Counted from the stretch's first letter, positions 18,201 to 26,449 are shown. The stretch: 64,000 bases of DNA from Pseudobacter sp. (GCA_017849455.1 JAFIGX010000024.1:558001-622000), one strand, 5' to 3'. Made by a program: numbers and translations. Notes: generated by a model not told the origin, from the letters alone.

Positions 18201-18594
18201 TATAGGCGAGAGCGCCCACGGTACCGGCGCTCATGATGATGAAAAGCTGCTGGCCGGTGAGGCTTTCCTGTCCTTTCTGCACCAGTTTCCGGGCAAAATG
18301 GGTGATGGTCCAGAAGAGGAACAATATGGTAATGCCGCTGGCAATAGCGTTCATGAAATTGACGCCCCTGGCCGCATTGTGGGGATCATCCCCAAAGAGT
18401 ACGATGAAAAAGCGGCCGAGCAATACAAAGAGAGGGGCTCCCGGCGGGTGGGGGATCTGTAATTTATAAGCGCTGGATATAAACTCACCGCAGTCCCAGA
18501 AACTGCCGGTAGCTTCCATGGTCAGTACATACACTGTACAGGCGATCAGGCCCACGATCCAACCCACTATGTTATTTAACCGGTTAAAGTTCAT
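15205..18594 (-). CDS. DUF2723 multi-pass membrane protein (GT-C-like)
   Basis: 1129 residues with about a dozen membrane helices in the first 730 and a large soluble C-terminal region. The opening segment with WDCGEFISSAYKLQIPHPPGAPL is the DUF2723 hallmark; the acidic WDxGEF loop after the first helix resembles the catalytic loop of GT-C glycosyltransferases such as protein mannosyltransferases. The periplasmic part contains SFGDNDTYPLWYTQEVE, also conserved. Such proteins are nearly universal in Bacteroidota and are thought to act in surface glycosylation; the substrate is not visible here. A TATATTTG box lies upstream on its strand. Confidence 0.85.
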   Translation of the reverse strand: MNFNRLNNIVGWIVGLIACTVYVLTMEATGSFWDCGEFISSAYKLQIPHPPGAPLFVLLGRFFIVLFGDDPHNAARGVNFMNAIASGITILFLFWTITHFARKLVQKGQESLTGQQLFIIMSAGTVGALAYTFCDSFWYSAVEGEVYALSSLFTAVVFWAILKWEHEVDLENRTDGHKFSRADRWIIFLFFMMGLSIGVHLLNLLTIPAIVMVYYFKRYKVSRWGTFFAFLVGCVITGLVQVVIIQWSIRGAGSFDIFFVNSLGTPFFVGFGTYFILLAALLVLGLRFTDAQVRKFTLFPVWLSAIILLFCFPFIKSGGTFVLLLLGLGGIIALCYYYKQNITSFLKMGIWATIFVILGYSTYFTTLIRSNANPSVDMYNVDNPVSLVGYLSRDQYGDWPIIYGPDFVYRSPYVTAGDQYAKGDKKYEVVGKMKKQDYSAKPSSEELDAISRQHPDWDVSKIGPHLFPRMYDNGNERNQEAVYRNFGGLEGDEQPTFGSNIRYFIGYQFNWMYWRYFMWNFAGKQNDLQGFGNIRDGNWNSGIDFIDKLFGHSTPDVLPATAGKDNKANNKLYFLPLILGIIGGVFHFQRNKKDFLVNFLLFFFTGFAIVIYLNQSGYQPRERDYAYVGSFYAFAIWIGLGVIWVKEQLDGFLKGNLSGYAAFGICLLAVPILMASQEWDDHDRSKKTLARDLGKDYLESCAKNAILISFGDNDTYPLWYTQEVEGIRKDLRVVNYSLLGTDWYINQLRYKVNESDPTDVIFTPEQIQGNKRDIVFTGSYLSRAGVTTQLQGYDQNKYYDLYDLLKNVTGSDENKNQVPLGDEEMANIFPVNKVSVPVDVEAARKTFGLNPGDSIVSELKLDIKRNFLQKNDLAVLALIAANKWKRPIYFTSTQELEDLGLEKYARMEGLSYRLVPIENSNIGTDVSYKNVMEHFAYGNANKKNVYFDEENRRHLNSIRQAHAFLGLNLAEEEKKDSARKILQKYDQMVLESNLPYGMTSNRGNFHNRVSMTFLLAAYRADDQALAKKVGRSMKSDLDQQMKYYRSLGEENLSNEQLAMQAAALLNNKPSNLSRQQSNFAQDILSSYQMLMQLADWEKQFKPGGGNAVENVPGELQAPDSQKVDTTKPH

Positions 18595-18619
18595 ATTACA
18601 TTGATTTTTTAAAACTTGG

Positions 18620-18627
18620 CAAATATA
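18620..18627 (-). promoter_or_regulatory. Probable -7 element of the DUF2723 gene
   Basis: On the minus strand this reads TATATTTG, matching TAnnTTTG, about 25 nt before the ATG. The matching -33 position falls inside the left arm of the 45-bp inverted repeat, so hairpin formation could affect this promoter. Confidence 0.4.
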
Positions 18628-18631
18628 GGGT

Positions 18632-18803
18632 TTTGTCTGAACTGGGATTTTTGAGATTGGTGGGATTTATGGGATAATTCGCCGAATGTCTGTTTCTCCC
18701 ATTGGCATAGCATGAACATATCCGTCATTTAATTAATACTTTCCGACAATTATCGATCTATCCCATAAATCCCACCAATCTCAAAAATCCCAGTTCAGAC
18801 AAA
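18632..18803. repeat. 45-bp perfect inverted repeat
   Basis: Arms 18632-18676 and 18759-18803 are perfectly complementary over 45 bp around an 82-nt loop. The left arm is G/T/A-rich with only two C and contains repeated GGGATTT words. The right arm extends through the stop codon and the last two to three codons (FFV) of the upstream SAM hydroxide adenosyltransferase gene, so it is partly coding. The left arm ends 38 nt from the DUF2723 start. Both flanking genes point left, so the element would lie in a read-through transcript. Confidence 0.95.
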
Positions 18804-19610
18804 GAATATCCTCACCGTTTGGTAAAACAGCCTGTTCTGCATACTCTGTGACTGTTCCAGGAATCCCTGCAGCCCGAATAGGCCGGCGGCATTTCCCTTA
18901 TTGATGGCGATCTCGAGGTAACCGGCTGAATTGAAGAGGGCCAGTTTCTCGCCTTCGGGCACATCGGCGTAGGTTTCGCTGATGGTATGGATCACTTCAT
19001 TGCGTTTGAAGACGATGCTGAAATGGCGGCCGCGCCTTTGTTCTTCAAATTGTTCGCGGGTGATATTGACCACGATATTCTCGAAATTATCGATGAAGAT
19101 GATCTGTCCTTCGATCCAGTCTACCCCGAGCGTGGGTCGCAGGTGGTTCTTTTCCGTAAAGCTGGTGTCCAGGATACCGATCTGTTGCAGGCTGGCGCCT
19201 GTCTGTAATGCCTGGACGGCCTCACCCATGATGCGGGTGCAATATAAAGTGTTCTTGATGGCGGTCTTATCGAGCGGCAGGCCGATGACCATTTCGGGTT
19301 TGTCTTCCAGCACCATGGTGAGCAGCCCGTTATCGGCGCAGAGAATATATTGGTCATGGTGATAAGCCATCAGCAACTGTTCCGGTTTTTTTTCAAAAAG
19401 GTTTACCAGGAGCAGGTGGAAGCTGAAGGGCGGGAAATTACGGATGGCATTGCGGCAGATATAGGCTGCCTGCGGATAGTTGAAAGGGGAGATGGTATGG
19501 GAGATATCGACAATCGTGAATGCAGGATTGATCTGTAAGAGCTGGCCTTTTACGGCCCCCACCAGGTAATCCTGCTGACCGATGTCGGATGTGAGGGTTA
19601 GTAAAGCCAT
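18795..19610 (-). CDS. SAM hydroxide adenosyltransferase (DUF62 family)
   Basis: 271-residue member of the fluorinase/chlorinase-like family that hydrolyses S-adenosylmethionine to adenosine and methionine. The N-terminus LTLTSDIGQQDYLVGAVKG gives the family Asp and the DYxVGxxKG segment; DISHTI and the C-terminal WIEGQIIFIDNFENIVVNI block fit as well. The fluorinase-specific loop is not apparent, so hydrolase activity is more likely than halogenation. The start is the ATG at 19610; a TTG 6 nt upstream is less likely. The last codons overlap the right arm of a 45-bp inverted repeat. Confidence 0.88.
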   Translation of the reverse strand: MALLTLTSDIGQQDYLVGAVKGQLLQINPAFTIVDISHTISPFNYPQAAYICRNAIRNFPPFSFHLLLVNLFEKKPEQLLMAYHHDQYILCADNGLLTMVLEDKPEMVIGLPLDKTAIKNTLYCTRIMGEAVQALQTGASLQQIGILDTSFTEKNHLRPTLGVDWIEGQIIFIDNFENIVVNITREQFEEQRRGRHFSIVFKRNEVIHTISETYADVPEGEKLALFNSAGYLEIAINKGNAAGLFGLQGFLEQSQSMQNRLFYQTVRIFFV

Positions 19611-19630
19611 GCACAAATTTCGAGTTTATG

Positions 19631-19678
19631 AAATGAGGTACGAAGGATGAGGTATGAGGTAACTACATCCCTCATTTT
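19631..19678. repeat. Degenerate GAGGTA-type repeat with short inverted ends
   Basis: A G-rich run of ATGAGGTA/CGAAGGATGAGG words (19631-19660) is followed by CCCTCATTTTA, which pairs with the AAATGAGG at its left end. The right part covers the stop codon of the SDR gene. It looks like a decayed relative of the hairpins at 7.2 and 39.3 kb. Confidence 0.45.
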
Positions 19679-20478
19679 ATCAACTCTCCATTTTTGAAAA
19701 AGTATTTGTAGACCAGCTTATCGGCCAGTGACGGGAAAAAGCGGTTCATGAATACCGTTCGTTTACCGGTGGATGTCAATACCAGTGTACGTTTTCTTTG
19801 CTCTACCGCTTTGATGATATGCTGTGCGCATTCGGCGGCCGTCATCATCTTGCCTTCTTCCATGCTCGATTCCCCCTGTGGTTCACCATGACTGTTGAGG
19901 GCCACATGGCGGATATTCGACGCCGTGAAACCAGGGCAAACCCACATAACGTGAACGCCGCTATGGAGCAGTTCGGTGCGGAGAGCTTCCATCCAACCCT
20001 GCAGGGCGAATTTGGAAGCGGAATAGCCGGTACGGCCGGGCAATCCCCGGTAGCCGGCAATGGAAGAAACGGCGGCAATGGCGCCCTTGCGTTCCATGAT
20101 GGAAGGAAGGGCATATTTGGTGCAGTAAATGGCGCCGTAGAAATTGACATCCATTACTTTTTTGATCACTTCCACATCGGTATCCTGGAAGAGGGCCCGC
20201 ATACTGATACCGGCATTGTTGATGAGGATATCGATCCCACCGAAGGTCTTGATGGTCGATTCGATGAAGCGCTTGCAGTCGCTTTCCTTACTGATATCGC
20301 AGGCCATGGTATGCAGCATCACGTTGGTATGCTGCAATAGCAGGGTATAGAGCTTATCGTAATTCCTTGCGCAGGTGGCAACCCTGGCGCCGGCAACTAT
20401 GAATGCGTCTACCAGCGCCCTTCCTATTCCATCGCTGCCTCCCGTTATGACTACTACCTTATCTTTAAAAAACGACAT
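19672..20478 (-). CDS. Short-chain dehydrogenase/reductase
   Basis: 268-residue Rossmann-fold oxidoreductase. Visible motifs are the cofactor site TGGSDGIG (about 12-19), the NNAG strand, a catalytic Ser near AAVSSIAGY and YSASK (Tyr and Lys of the active site). The residues after beta-2 (CARN) suggest NADP. The C-terminal FMNRFFPSLADKLVYKYFF tail is hydrophobic and may associate with membrane, as in classical SDRs related to 3-ketosphinganine reductase; that link is only inference. ATGs at 20484 and 20478 are both possible. Confidence 0.88.
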   Translation of the reverse strand: MSFFKDKVVVITGGSDGIGRALVDAFIVAGARVATCARNYDKLYTLLLQHTNVMLHTMACDISKESDCKRFIESTIKTFGGIDILINNAGISMRALFQDTDVEVIKKVMDVNFYGAIYCTKYALPSIMERKGAIAAVSSIAGYRGLPGRTGYSASKFALQGWMEALRTELLHSGVHVMWVCPGFTASNIRHVALNSHGEPQGESSMEEGKMMTAAECAQHIIKAVEQRKRTLVLTSTGKRTVFMNRFFPSLADKLVYKYFFKNGELIK

Positions 20479-20517
20479 GACCATTGATTATGCTGCAAAA
20501 GTAATGAATTGTCCGAA

Positions 20518-21084
20518 TTAGACGGAGTAGAACAGCCGCAGGATATATGACAGTTCATATACAATGAAGAGGACCACCAGTGTTCCGTGGAAAGTCCGGT
20601 TGTTGACCCGCATGGCGGCCAGGCAAAGGAGGATATGCACCGTATTACGGATGGGATATTCGATGCTCAAATGCCGGGCATAGTCCATCCCTTTGATGAG
20701 GGTGTCACCGATATCCAGCAGGAAGACCAGGGCCATGAAACCAAAGAACCAATGCTTGCGCGAATAAAAATATTCTTCATAATCCCTGTAATCGCTCATG
20801 TCTTCCGGGTAGAGCAAAGCGCAGATGATGAAAAAGTTCACGATGAACAGCACAATGAAGAAATAGGCCGTGAAATTCCAGTGAGCGATACTGTTCAGCC
20901 TGAACTCCCACCACCAGAAATGCACCAGCAATAAAAAGATGTACACGGTCCATAACAGGTGGACCCAATAGGGGCGGGTACGCCCCGGGTGCTGGATGAA
21001 TTTGGCGCCACCTTTCAGCAGGTGGGTGATGCTGAGGCCGAGAATGATACCGATCAGTATCCGGAGATGTGCAAATTCATTCAT
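20518..21084 (-). CDS. Hypothetical six-helix membrane protein
   Basis: 188 residues from the ATG at 21084 (MNEFAHLRIL). About six hydrophobic helices are separated by short loops, with an aromatic-rich HFWWWEFRLN segment and an acidic loop YPEDMSDYRDYEEYF between helices. I do not recognise a characterised family. It lies 39 nt upstream of the SDR gene on the same strand and could share its transcript. Confidence 0.7.
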   Translation of the reverse strand: MNEFAHLRILIGIILGLSITHLLKGGAKFIQHPGRTRPYWVHLLWTVYIFLLLVHFWWWEFRLNSIAHWNFTAYFFIVLFIVNFFIICALLYPEDMSDYRDYEEYFYSRKHWFFGFMALVFLLDIGDTLIKGMDYARHLSIEYPIRNTVHILLCLAAMRVNNRTFHGTLVVLFIVYELSYILRLFYSV

Positions 21085-21748
21085 CTGCAATGCGATTGAT
21101 GAGAGGGTAGGTACCCGTACCTAAATTAATCAATTTTTTTCAACCACGGCATAGCCCGAAGGCCGCATCCCATAACAATTTCTAAATGGTCCGATGCCTT
21201 TTGATCGATATGGACCGATCTAACGGTAACAGACAATTATTTTCTAAAACAGCTTAGTATTCGGTTGATGGTATTAACTCCCCTGAGTGAATAAAATATT
21301 TACTTCACATAGATCATAAAAGATGACCGATGCCACTGCGGAAGGGCTGGATGAAGATGGCGGCATCTGGAAATGCCCTTATCACAATAGCAGGGCCTGT
21401 CTGGAGATCATCAGGCGACTGGGCTGATTTCTTACTTGTGCACAAAACCCTCTACACATCAAATCCTTACAGGTTTCCATGTATTCATTATTAAATCTTT
21501 TCCCCATCGACACTTCGAGGCACAATAAGGACACCTTATTCCGAAAATAGATATTGGCCTCCTCTCAAAGATATTTTACTGGATTTCTTTGAAATTTGTT
21601 TCGATAGCGCTCTCTCCACGCTCGCATATTCCAATCCGTACCCTATAGAATGCGGACCGGTTATTCAGCAATTGAAAATGGCTGCCGGCCACATTTGGCG
21701 CAGCAGCCGTTTCAACTATACATACTATTCATCATTAAACCTTGTATT
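21085..21748. other. AT-rich intergenic region upstream of the terpene synthase
   Basis: 664 bases with no recognisable gene, RNA or repeat. It separates two divergent genes and must hold the terpene synthase promoter. A 34-codon frame at 21323-21427 is listed separately. A frame in phase with the synthase extends back to an ATG at 21650, but those 33 residues look non-coding. Confidence 0.5.
21323..21427 (+). CDS. Possible 34-residue small protein or gene remnant
   Basis: ATG-to-TGA frame of 34 codons whose translation is acidic at first and then carries WKCPYHNSRACLEIIRRLG, with Cys-x2-His-x4-Cys spacing. Its base composition is richer in GC than the surrounding AT-rich spacer, as expected for coding or formerly coding DNA. 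I cannot match it to a family. Confidence 0.2.
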   Translation: MTDATAEGLDEDGGIWKCPYHNSRACLEIIRRLG

Positions 21749-22882
21749 ATGAAACATGAACATTCCGTTCAGGTGGCAACCCGTTTTGCCCTTGTGCGCG
21801 TTCAACAGGAGTATGCCTCCCTCATCGATTCCTCCATCAATTTTTCTTTGGAAAGATTATTCCAGCAAGGGACGTTCAGTATCACTGAATACTGCCGGTA
21901 CTACCGGCCACATCCACAAACTTCCAGCCTGATCGACATCATACAGGCATTTGGGGAGAAATATGGTATATGGCTGCCCAATGCAAAATATTATGTTACC
22001 TGCACCATGTTCCTTTACCCGGATGCGGAGTTCGACAGGATCGTTGCCATGGCAAAGAACAATGCCGTCGATTATTACCTGAACGATACGATGGGAAGGG
22101 ATATGTTCAAATACCTCGATCAGGACAAGCAATCTTCCTACAAAGAGATCATTCAACGAATGGCGACACTCGATGAGGAACTCCGTATCGTGCCATCCGC
22201 CCACCAGGTGGAATGGGCAAACGTGGAAATGCTGCAGGATATCCGGGATAGCTCACCGATGACCTGGTTCCTGGAATTTCTCAAACTCTTTAACCTCCAT
22301 ATAGAAGTAACACATAAGGATTGCTCGGCGGGCTCCCTGGGTTATTTGCCTACGATCGACGAATATATCAGTATGCGGAATCACACATCAGGGATGCCGC
22401 ATATCATTTCATTGGCTGAATATAGTGATAACAAATTCCTCGACTGGAATTGGCTGGCGAATAGAAAGCTCGATGCCCTGATGCGCCGCATCCACCGGGC
22501 CACCGCACTGTTCGGCTGTCTTTCCAACGATCTTTTTTCATTCGAGAAAGAGGTAATCGACCGGAATGCAGATCCCAACCTCGTTATGGCAGTCGCCTGC
22601 AATCATCCTGAACTGAGTTTGGCAGAGGTCATTCAGAAAGCCTCCGGTATCGTGCGCAATATCCTGGCCGATTACCAGTCGTCCACTACTTTGATGAAGG
22701 AGATGATTACGGTATTGCCGGAAAGTACAGAGGCTGCCACTATCGTAACGCATTTGAATACACTCGAAAAAATTGTGCAGGCTTCCTGGATGTGGCAGAT
22801 ATTTACAAAAAGGTATAAACGGCCTCATTCCATCTGGAAAGAGACGCAACTCGTGGAGGATACAATGGCAGTCACTACCTGA
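21749..22882 (+). CDS. Class I terpene synthase
   Basis: 377-residue terpene cyclase that would ionise a prenyl diphosphate with Mg2+. The NSE triad is clear as NDLFSFEKE (Asn260, Ser264, Glu268). The pyrophosphate-sensor region is EYISMRNHTSGMPHIISLAEY-like, with Arg210, and the C-terminal RY pair is Arg355-Tyr356 in WQIFTKRYKRP. The first metal motif is atypical: NDTMGRD (112-118) takes the place of DDxxD. I start at the ATG at 21749, since the preceding frame looks like leader. Product class (sesqui- or diterpene) cannot be read from sequence. It converges on a hybrid kinase; a geranylgeranyl-reductase-like gene is nearby. Confidence 0.85.
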   Translation: MKHEHSVQVATRFALVRVQQEYASLIDSSINFSLERLFQQGTFSITEYCRYYRPHPQTSSLIDIIQAFGEKYGIWLPNAKYYVTCTMFLYPDAEFDRIVAMAKNNAVDYYLNDTMGRDMFKYLDQDKQSSYKEIIQRMATLDEELRIVPSAHQVEWANVEMLQDIRDSSPMTWFLEFLKLFNLHIEVTHKDCSAGSLGYLPTIDEYISMRNHTSGMPHIISLAEYSDNKFLDWNWLANRKLDALMRRIHRATALFGCLSNDLFSFEKEVIDRNADPNLVMAVACNHPELSLAEVIQKASGIVRNILADYQSSTTLMKEMITVLPESTEAATIVTHLNTLEKIVQASWMWQIFTKRYKRPHSIWKETQLVEDTMAVTT

Positions 22883-22887
22883 TCACA

Positions 22888-24648
22888 TTACTGTTCATCC
22901 TGCAGCTCATCGTTTTTCTGGTAAAGGTGCTTGCAGAGGATCCTGCGGAGTGGCCCGGATTCAATGGGCTTTGCGATATATCCGTCTGCTCCGGCCTCCA
23001 GCAGTTTGTCGAGCGAATTGGTGAAGATATCACCCGTTGAAACGATGACGGGAATATTTTTTAATTGTGGGTCATTTTTCAGGTGCCGCATGGCCGTTTC
23101 GCCATTCATGAGCGGCATGTGGTAGTCCATCATGATAATGTCGGGTGCTTCCGTGAGTGCCTTCGTGATCAGTTCCTTGCCATTCCGGGCAATTTCTACT
23201 TTGCATCCCAGGTCTTCCAGGCAAAGAAAGAGCGCCCTGGCATTGATCGGTTCATCTTCGGCGATGAGCACCCTGGTATTGCTGAGGTCCTGCAATTCCG
23301 CTTCTTCATCTTCGGGTTCCACATCTTTGCTCTTGCCCACCAGCAGCGGCAGCATGATCCTGAAAACCACGTATTGATCGGTGGTATATTCTGCTTCGAT
23401 GGTCCCGTTCATGGATACTACCTTGTTCCTGACAATGTACAGGCCAAGGCCGGTTCCCTCCGTAACGTCGGTATTGCCGGTAACAAAAGGATCGAAAAGC
23501 TGGTTCAGGTTTTCAGTGGGGATGGAATGTGCAAAGTTCTTCACTTCGATCGACCAGTGGCGGTTATCCGATTTGCTGACCGTTACGGTAATGGTGCTGT
23601 CTTTCTTACCATACTTGATGGCATTGGACAGGAGATTGTTCAAGATCTGGTTCAGCTTCAAGGGATCGCTCGTGATCAGGGAGGGCATCTGGTCGATCAG
23701 CAGGCGAATGCGCATCTTGCGCGATTGGGCAATGATCTTGCTCACATCGATCAGTTTCGAAAAGAACGGTTTTACGAAGAAGGTTTGTTCCATCCCTGTT
23801 TTCGTTTTCCCCGATTCGATCTGCGCCATGTCGAGTACATTGTTCACGATCGTCCTGGTGGTATTGCTCCCTACGATCAACATATCTGCGTACGGCTCCA
23901 GCCTTTTCAGGCTCGGATCTTTTTTGATCTCTTTTTTGAGCAATTTGGAGATAAGCCCGATGGCATTGAGCGGAGACCTGATCTCGTGGGTGATCTGCGT
24001 TACGAACATTTTTATATAGTAATTCTTTCGCCTGAGCGTCGGGTTCATATCGTTACTAGCAATGAACGGTCGGGCGATCAGGACCAGCATGATGATAACG
24101 CCCACCATAGCTGCTGTTTGGATGAGATAGCCCGCATTACGCGATACCTCGATGGGGGTGACCACATTGTAATAATAGCCTGTTTGCAGTACGATAAAAG
24201 TGACGATAGCACCGGTCAGCGCAATGATCCTGATGGGGATCTCCTTGAACAGCAGGCAAATAATGGAGAGCAAGAAAATGACCATGGATTGTAATTGGAT
24301 AAGTCCGCCCAGGAGGAAACAAAAGTAGATGATGGCCGCGCATTGCAGGAAGTAGAGAACCAGGCCAGCCAACCGGTACATCCGGAGCCTATTGAGCAGG
24401 ATCACGGAAAAGTTGATGATCAATTCAATGAATATCGGGATCAGCAGGGAAACTTTGGGAATACATGCGTAGACCAGCGGAGTAATGGCGATGATCGCAA
24501 CGCCTATGTAAACGCTCAGCAAATTGGTCAGCCTGATCCTGTTGAATTTTTCTTCATCGGTGATCCCGCTGGTGCCGGCATGGATCACATCTTGATAATA
24601 ACGTTGGGCCCGCTTCAATCCCGTATAGGGAATGATACCTTTCAGCAT
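22888..24648 (-). CDS. Hybrid histidine kinase with membrane N-terminus and C-terminal receiver
   Basis: 586 residues. Residues 45-205 hold about six membrane helices in three pairs with very short loops, so the signal is probably sensed in or at the membrane. The DHp helix has THEIRSPLNAIG, followed by an ATPase domain (NLLSNAIKYG, FDPFVTGN, GTGLGLYIV). Residues 455-575 form a receiver with phosphoacceptor Asp in IIMMDYHMPLMNGE and Lys in YIAKPIE. No output regulator is adjacent. Its stop is 5 nt from the stop of the convergent terpene synthase gene. A regulatory link to the synthase is possible but unproven. Confidence 0.9.
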   Translation of the reverse strand: MLKGIIPYTGLKRAQRYYQDVIHAGTSGITDEEKFNRIRLTNLLSVYIGVAIIAITPLVYACIPKVSLLIPIFIELIINFSVILLNRLRMYRLAGLVLYFLQCAAIIYFCFLLGGLIQLQSMVIFLLSIICLLFKEIPIRIIALTGAIVTFIVLQTGYYYNVVTPIEVSRNAGYLIQTAAMVGVIIMLVLIARPFIASNDMNPTLRRKNYYIKMFVTQITHEIRSPLNAIGLISKLLKKEIKKDPSLKRLEPYADMLIVGSNTTRTIVNNVLDMAQIESGKTKTGMEQTFFVKPFFSKLIDVSKIIAQSRKMRIRLLIDQMPSLITSDPLKLNQILNNLLSNAIKYGKKDSTITVTVSKSDNRHWSIEVKNFAHSIPTENLNQLFDPFVTGNTDVTEGTGLGLYIVRNKVVSMNGTIEAEYTTDQYVVFRIMLPLLVGKSKDVEPEDEEAELQDLSNTRVLIAEDEPINARALFLCLEDLGCKVEIARNGKELITKALTEAPDIIMMDYHMPLMNGETAMRHLKNDPQLKNIPVIVSTGDIFTNSLDKLLEAGADGYIAKPIESGPLRRILCKHLYQKNDELQDEQ

Positions 24649-24913
24649 AGGTAGGGTGTTTAATGGTATTTGATTAGTATGATTAGTATTGAATTCATTT
24701 CAACACTGCTTCAGCGATTGAATGAAATTATTTTGTTATGGGCACAACTTTAATCCCGGCTACCGGTCAGGCCTTAATTATTATGCCAGCTTTACTGTCT
24801 GGGTTGGATGCAATGGCACGCCTTAGCTGTCATCAGGCGTACCATGAAGTTTGGTGCTTAAAGATAATTATTTATCACTTATGATCGAAATCCTGTTGAA
24901 TTTCCAGGAAGGG

Positions 24914-26152
24914 CTACCTGTTCAACAATATCCTCCAATAGAACAAAGGGTTAGCCAGTTTTTTCCGCAGGTCCACTTCATAGAACATACAGGAGATCAG
25001 TTCTTTCAACTGCTTGTTCCGGGAGCCCATTTTCATGAGCCTGTCGAAGAGCCACCGGTGCCGCACCAGCTTTTGCAGGCGATGGCTGAGCTGTAGTTCA
25101 GGGCCTAATATCCGGTATATATGGTCGGTATAAGCCTGTAATGACATTTCGGAAAAATCCCCTGTCCTGATAGCCCGCGCAGCATGCTCCGCAGCGATCC
25201 TTCCCGAATAGAGCGCATTGCCGATCCCTTCACCGGTGAAGGGATCGATGAGATAGGCGGCATCGCCTACCAGCATATACCGGCGACCGGCAATCGTTCT
25301 TTTTTTGCTTCCTAACGGTAATCCATATCCGTCGATGCTGCCTGTGAGCACGGCATCACTGAACCTTTCTTTCAGGATAGGATCATGTTGGAGGGTATCT
25401 TTCAGAAGCTGTTTCAGGTTCAGCTTTTTATTGCTGACTGTGGAGCTGATCATGTCCAGTCCAACATTGGCCTCTCCATTGGGCAATGGAAAAATCCAGC
25501 AATAACCGGGCAACAGGCCGGGAAGGAAGTGCAGTTCGATGAAATTGTGGGGGTGCAGTCCTTTCACATTTGTATAATAACCTCTTACCCCGGCGGCATA
25601 ATAAGCCGGTTCCATCCTGATACCGGCCACATCCCTTGTAAAAGAAGAATGGGCGCCATTGGCCACGATCAGGAGTTGGGCTTTGATGGTACATTTTCCT
25701 TCCGCATCCGATAGCAGGTACCCATCATCCTGCTGTTCATATTTCTCGATGGCAGTGCCTTCTATCAATCGGATCTCCGGCTTGCGTCGTATCTCTTCCA
25801 CCAGGAAATTATCGAAGTCGATCCGTTTGCAGACGAAACCGATGGGCTCATTGGTCGACGGATCGTATTGCGGCCTGTAAGGAACATCCATGCTCACTCT
25901 TCCCGGTGATACGAAGGTTACGCCCCAGCTATCGGTCTTCCTGGCAAATGCACGAAGCCGGGCTGCAATGGAAGGATCGATCCGCTCCAGGGCCGTGATC
26001 ACTTTGCCACTAAGCCCGTCGCCGCATACTTTGTTGCGGGGGAAGACCGCCTTGTCCACGATCACCGACCCGATGCCTGCCTTTGCCAACTGCAATGCTG
26101 CTGCTGCGCCGCCTGGTCCTGCCCCGATGATACAAACCTCTGTGCTGATCAT
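24914..26152 (-). CDS. Geranylgeranyl-reductase-family FAD oxidoreductase
   Basis: 412-residue flavoprotein. The N-terminal dinucleotide-binding motif is GAGPGGAAAALQLA; FPRNKVCGDGLSG is the family segment with a reactive Cys, and VGDAAYLIDPFTGEGIGNAL is the second FAD motif. Family members hydrogenate isoprenoid chains or modify menaquinone or polyunsaturated lipids. Its place 265 nt upstream of a kinase gene and beside a terpene synthase suggests action on isoprenoids, but this is inference. Confidence 0.85.
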   Translation of the reverse strand: MISTEVCIIGAGPGGAAAALQLAKAGIGSVIVDKAVFPRNKVCGDGLSGKVITALERIDPSIAARLRAFARKTDSWGVTFVSPGRVSMDVPYRPQYDPSTNEPIGFVCKRIDFDNFLVEEIRRKPEIRLIEGTAIEKYEQQDDGYLLSDAEGKCTIKAQLLIVANGAHSSFTRDVAGIRMEPAYYAAGVRGYYTNVKGLHPHNFIELHFLPGLLPGYCWIFPLPNGEANVGLDMISSTVSNKKLNLKQLLKDTLQHDPILKERFSDAVLTGSIDGYGLPLGSKKRTIAGRRYMLVGDAAYLIDPFTGEGIGNALYSGRIAAEHAARAIRTGDFSEMSLQAYTDHIYRILGPELQLSHRLQKLVRHRWLFDRLMKMGSRNKQLKELISCMFYEVDLRKKLANPLFYWRILLNR

Positions 26153-26249
26153 GCAGGAAAGATAAGTAAAATGGAATAGCTAAAATAGCTTAGTCCTTTG
26201 CCAGTGCCTGCCCCCCGATTTATTCTAGTTTTAGGAAAATTTTGCCTGT

Positions 26250-26388
26250 ATGAAAAAGGAATTCACGCGTCGCCAGTGGTTGGGAGGACTTGCGGATCAC
26301 CATCGATGGAGGTGATCTCTCGAAAGCGGCCAAAACCCTGGCCGTCGCTGCCGGCGCTACGGAAAATGCCGTGAAGCTCCGCGTTTGA
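26250..26388 (+). pseudogene. Remnant of a deleted gene (start and end only)
   Basis: An ATG at 26250 opens a frame MKKEFTRRQWLGGLA, resembling the start of a Tat-exported protein, that is lost after about 15 codons. From about 26295 another frame reads ITIDGGDLSKAAKTLAVAAG and on to NAVKLRV and a TGA at 26386-26388, resembling the C-terminal end of a protein. The simplest reading is a gene with a large internal, frame-breaking deletion. The original function cannot be recovered. Confidence 0.45.
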
Positions 26389-26417
26389 TTGCGGACAGAG
26401 ACCAGCCCGCAATTGTT

Positions 26418-26449
26418 AAAAAATCAAGCTGCCCCGTTGCCGGGGCAGC
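26418..26449 (-). terminator. Rho-independent terminator of the GH28 gene
   Basis: A perfect 9-bp GC-rich stem (26428-26436 with 26441-26449, GCTGCCCCG) with a 4-nt loop is followed on the minus strand by a spacer of about 4 nt and six T. It lies about 75 nt after the stop of the GH28 gene. Confidence 0.7.

Noticed and set aside
23065..24294. Rightward 409-codon frame
   Set aside because: Antisense to the hybrid kinase gene, whose motifs are intact; the frame is His/Asp/Gln-rich with no domain, as is usual for shadow frames.
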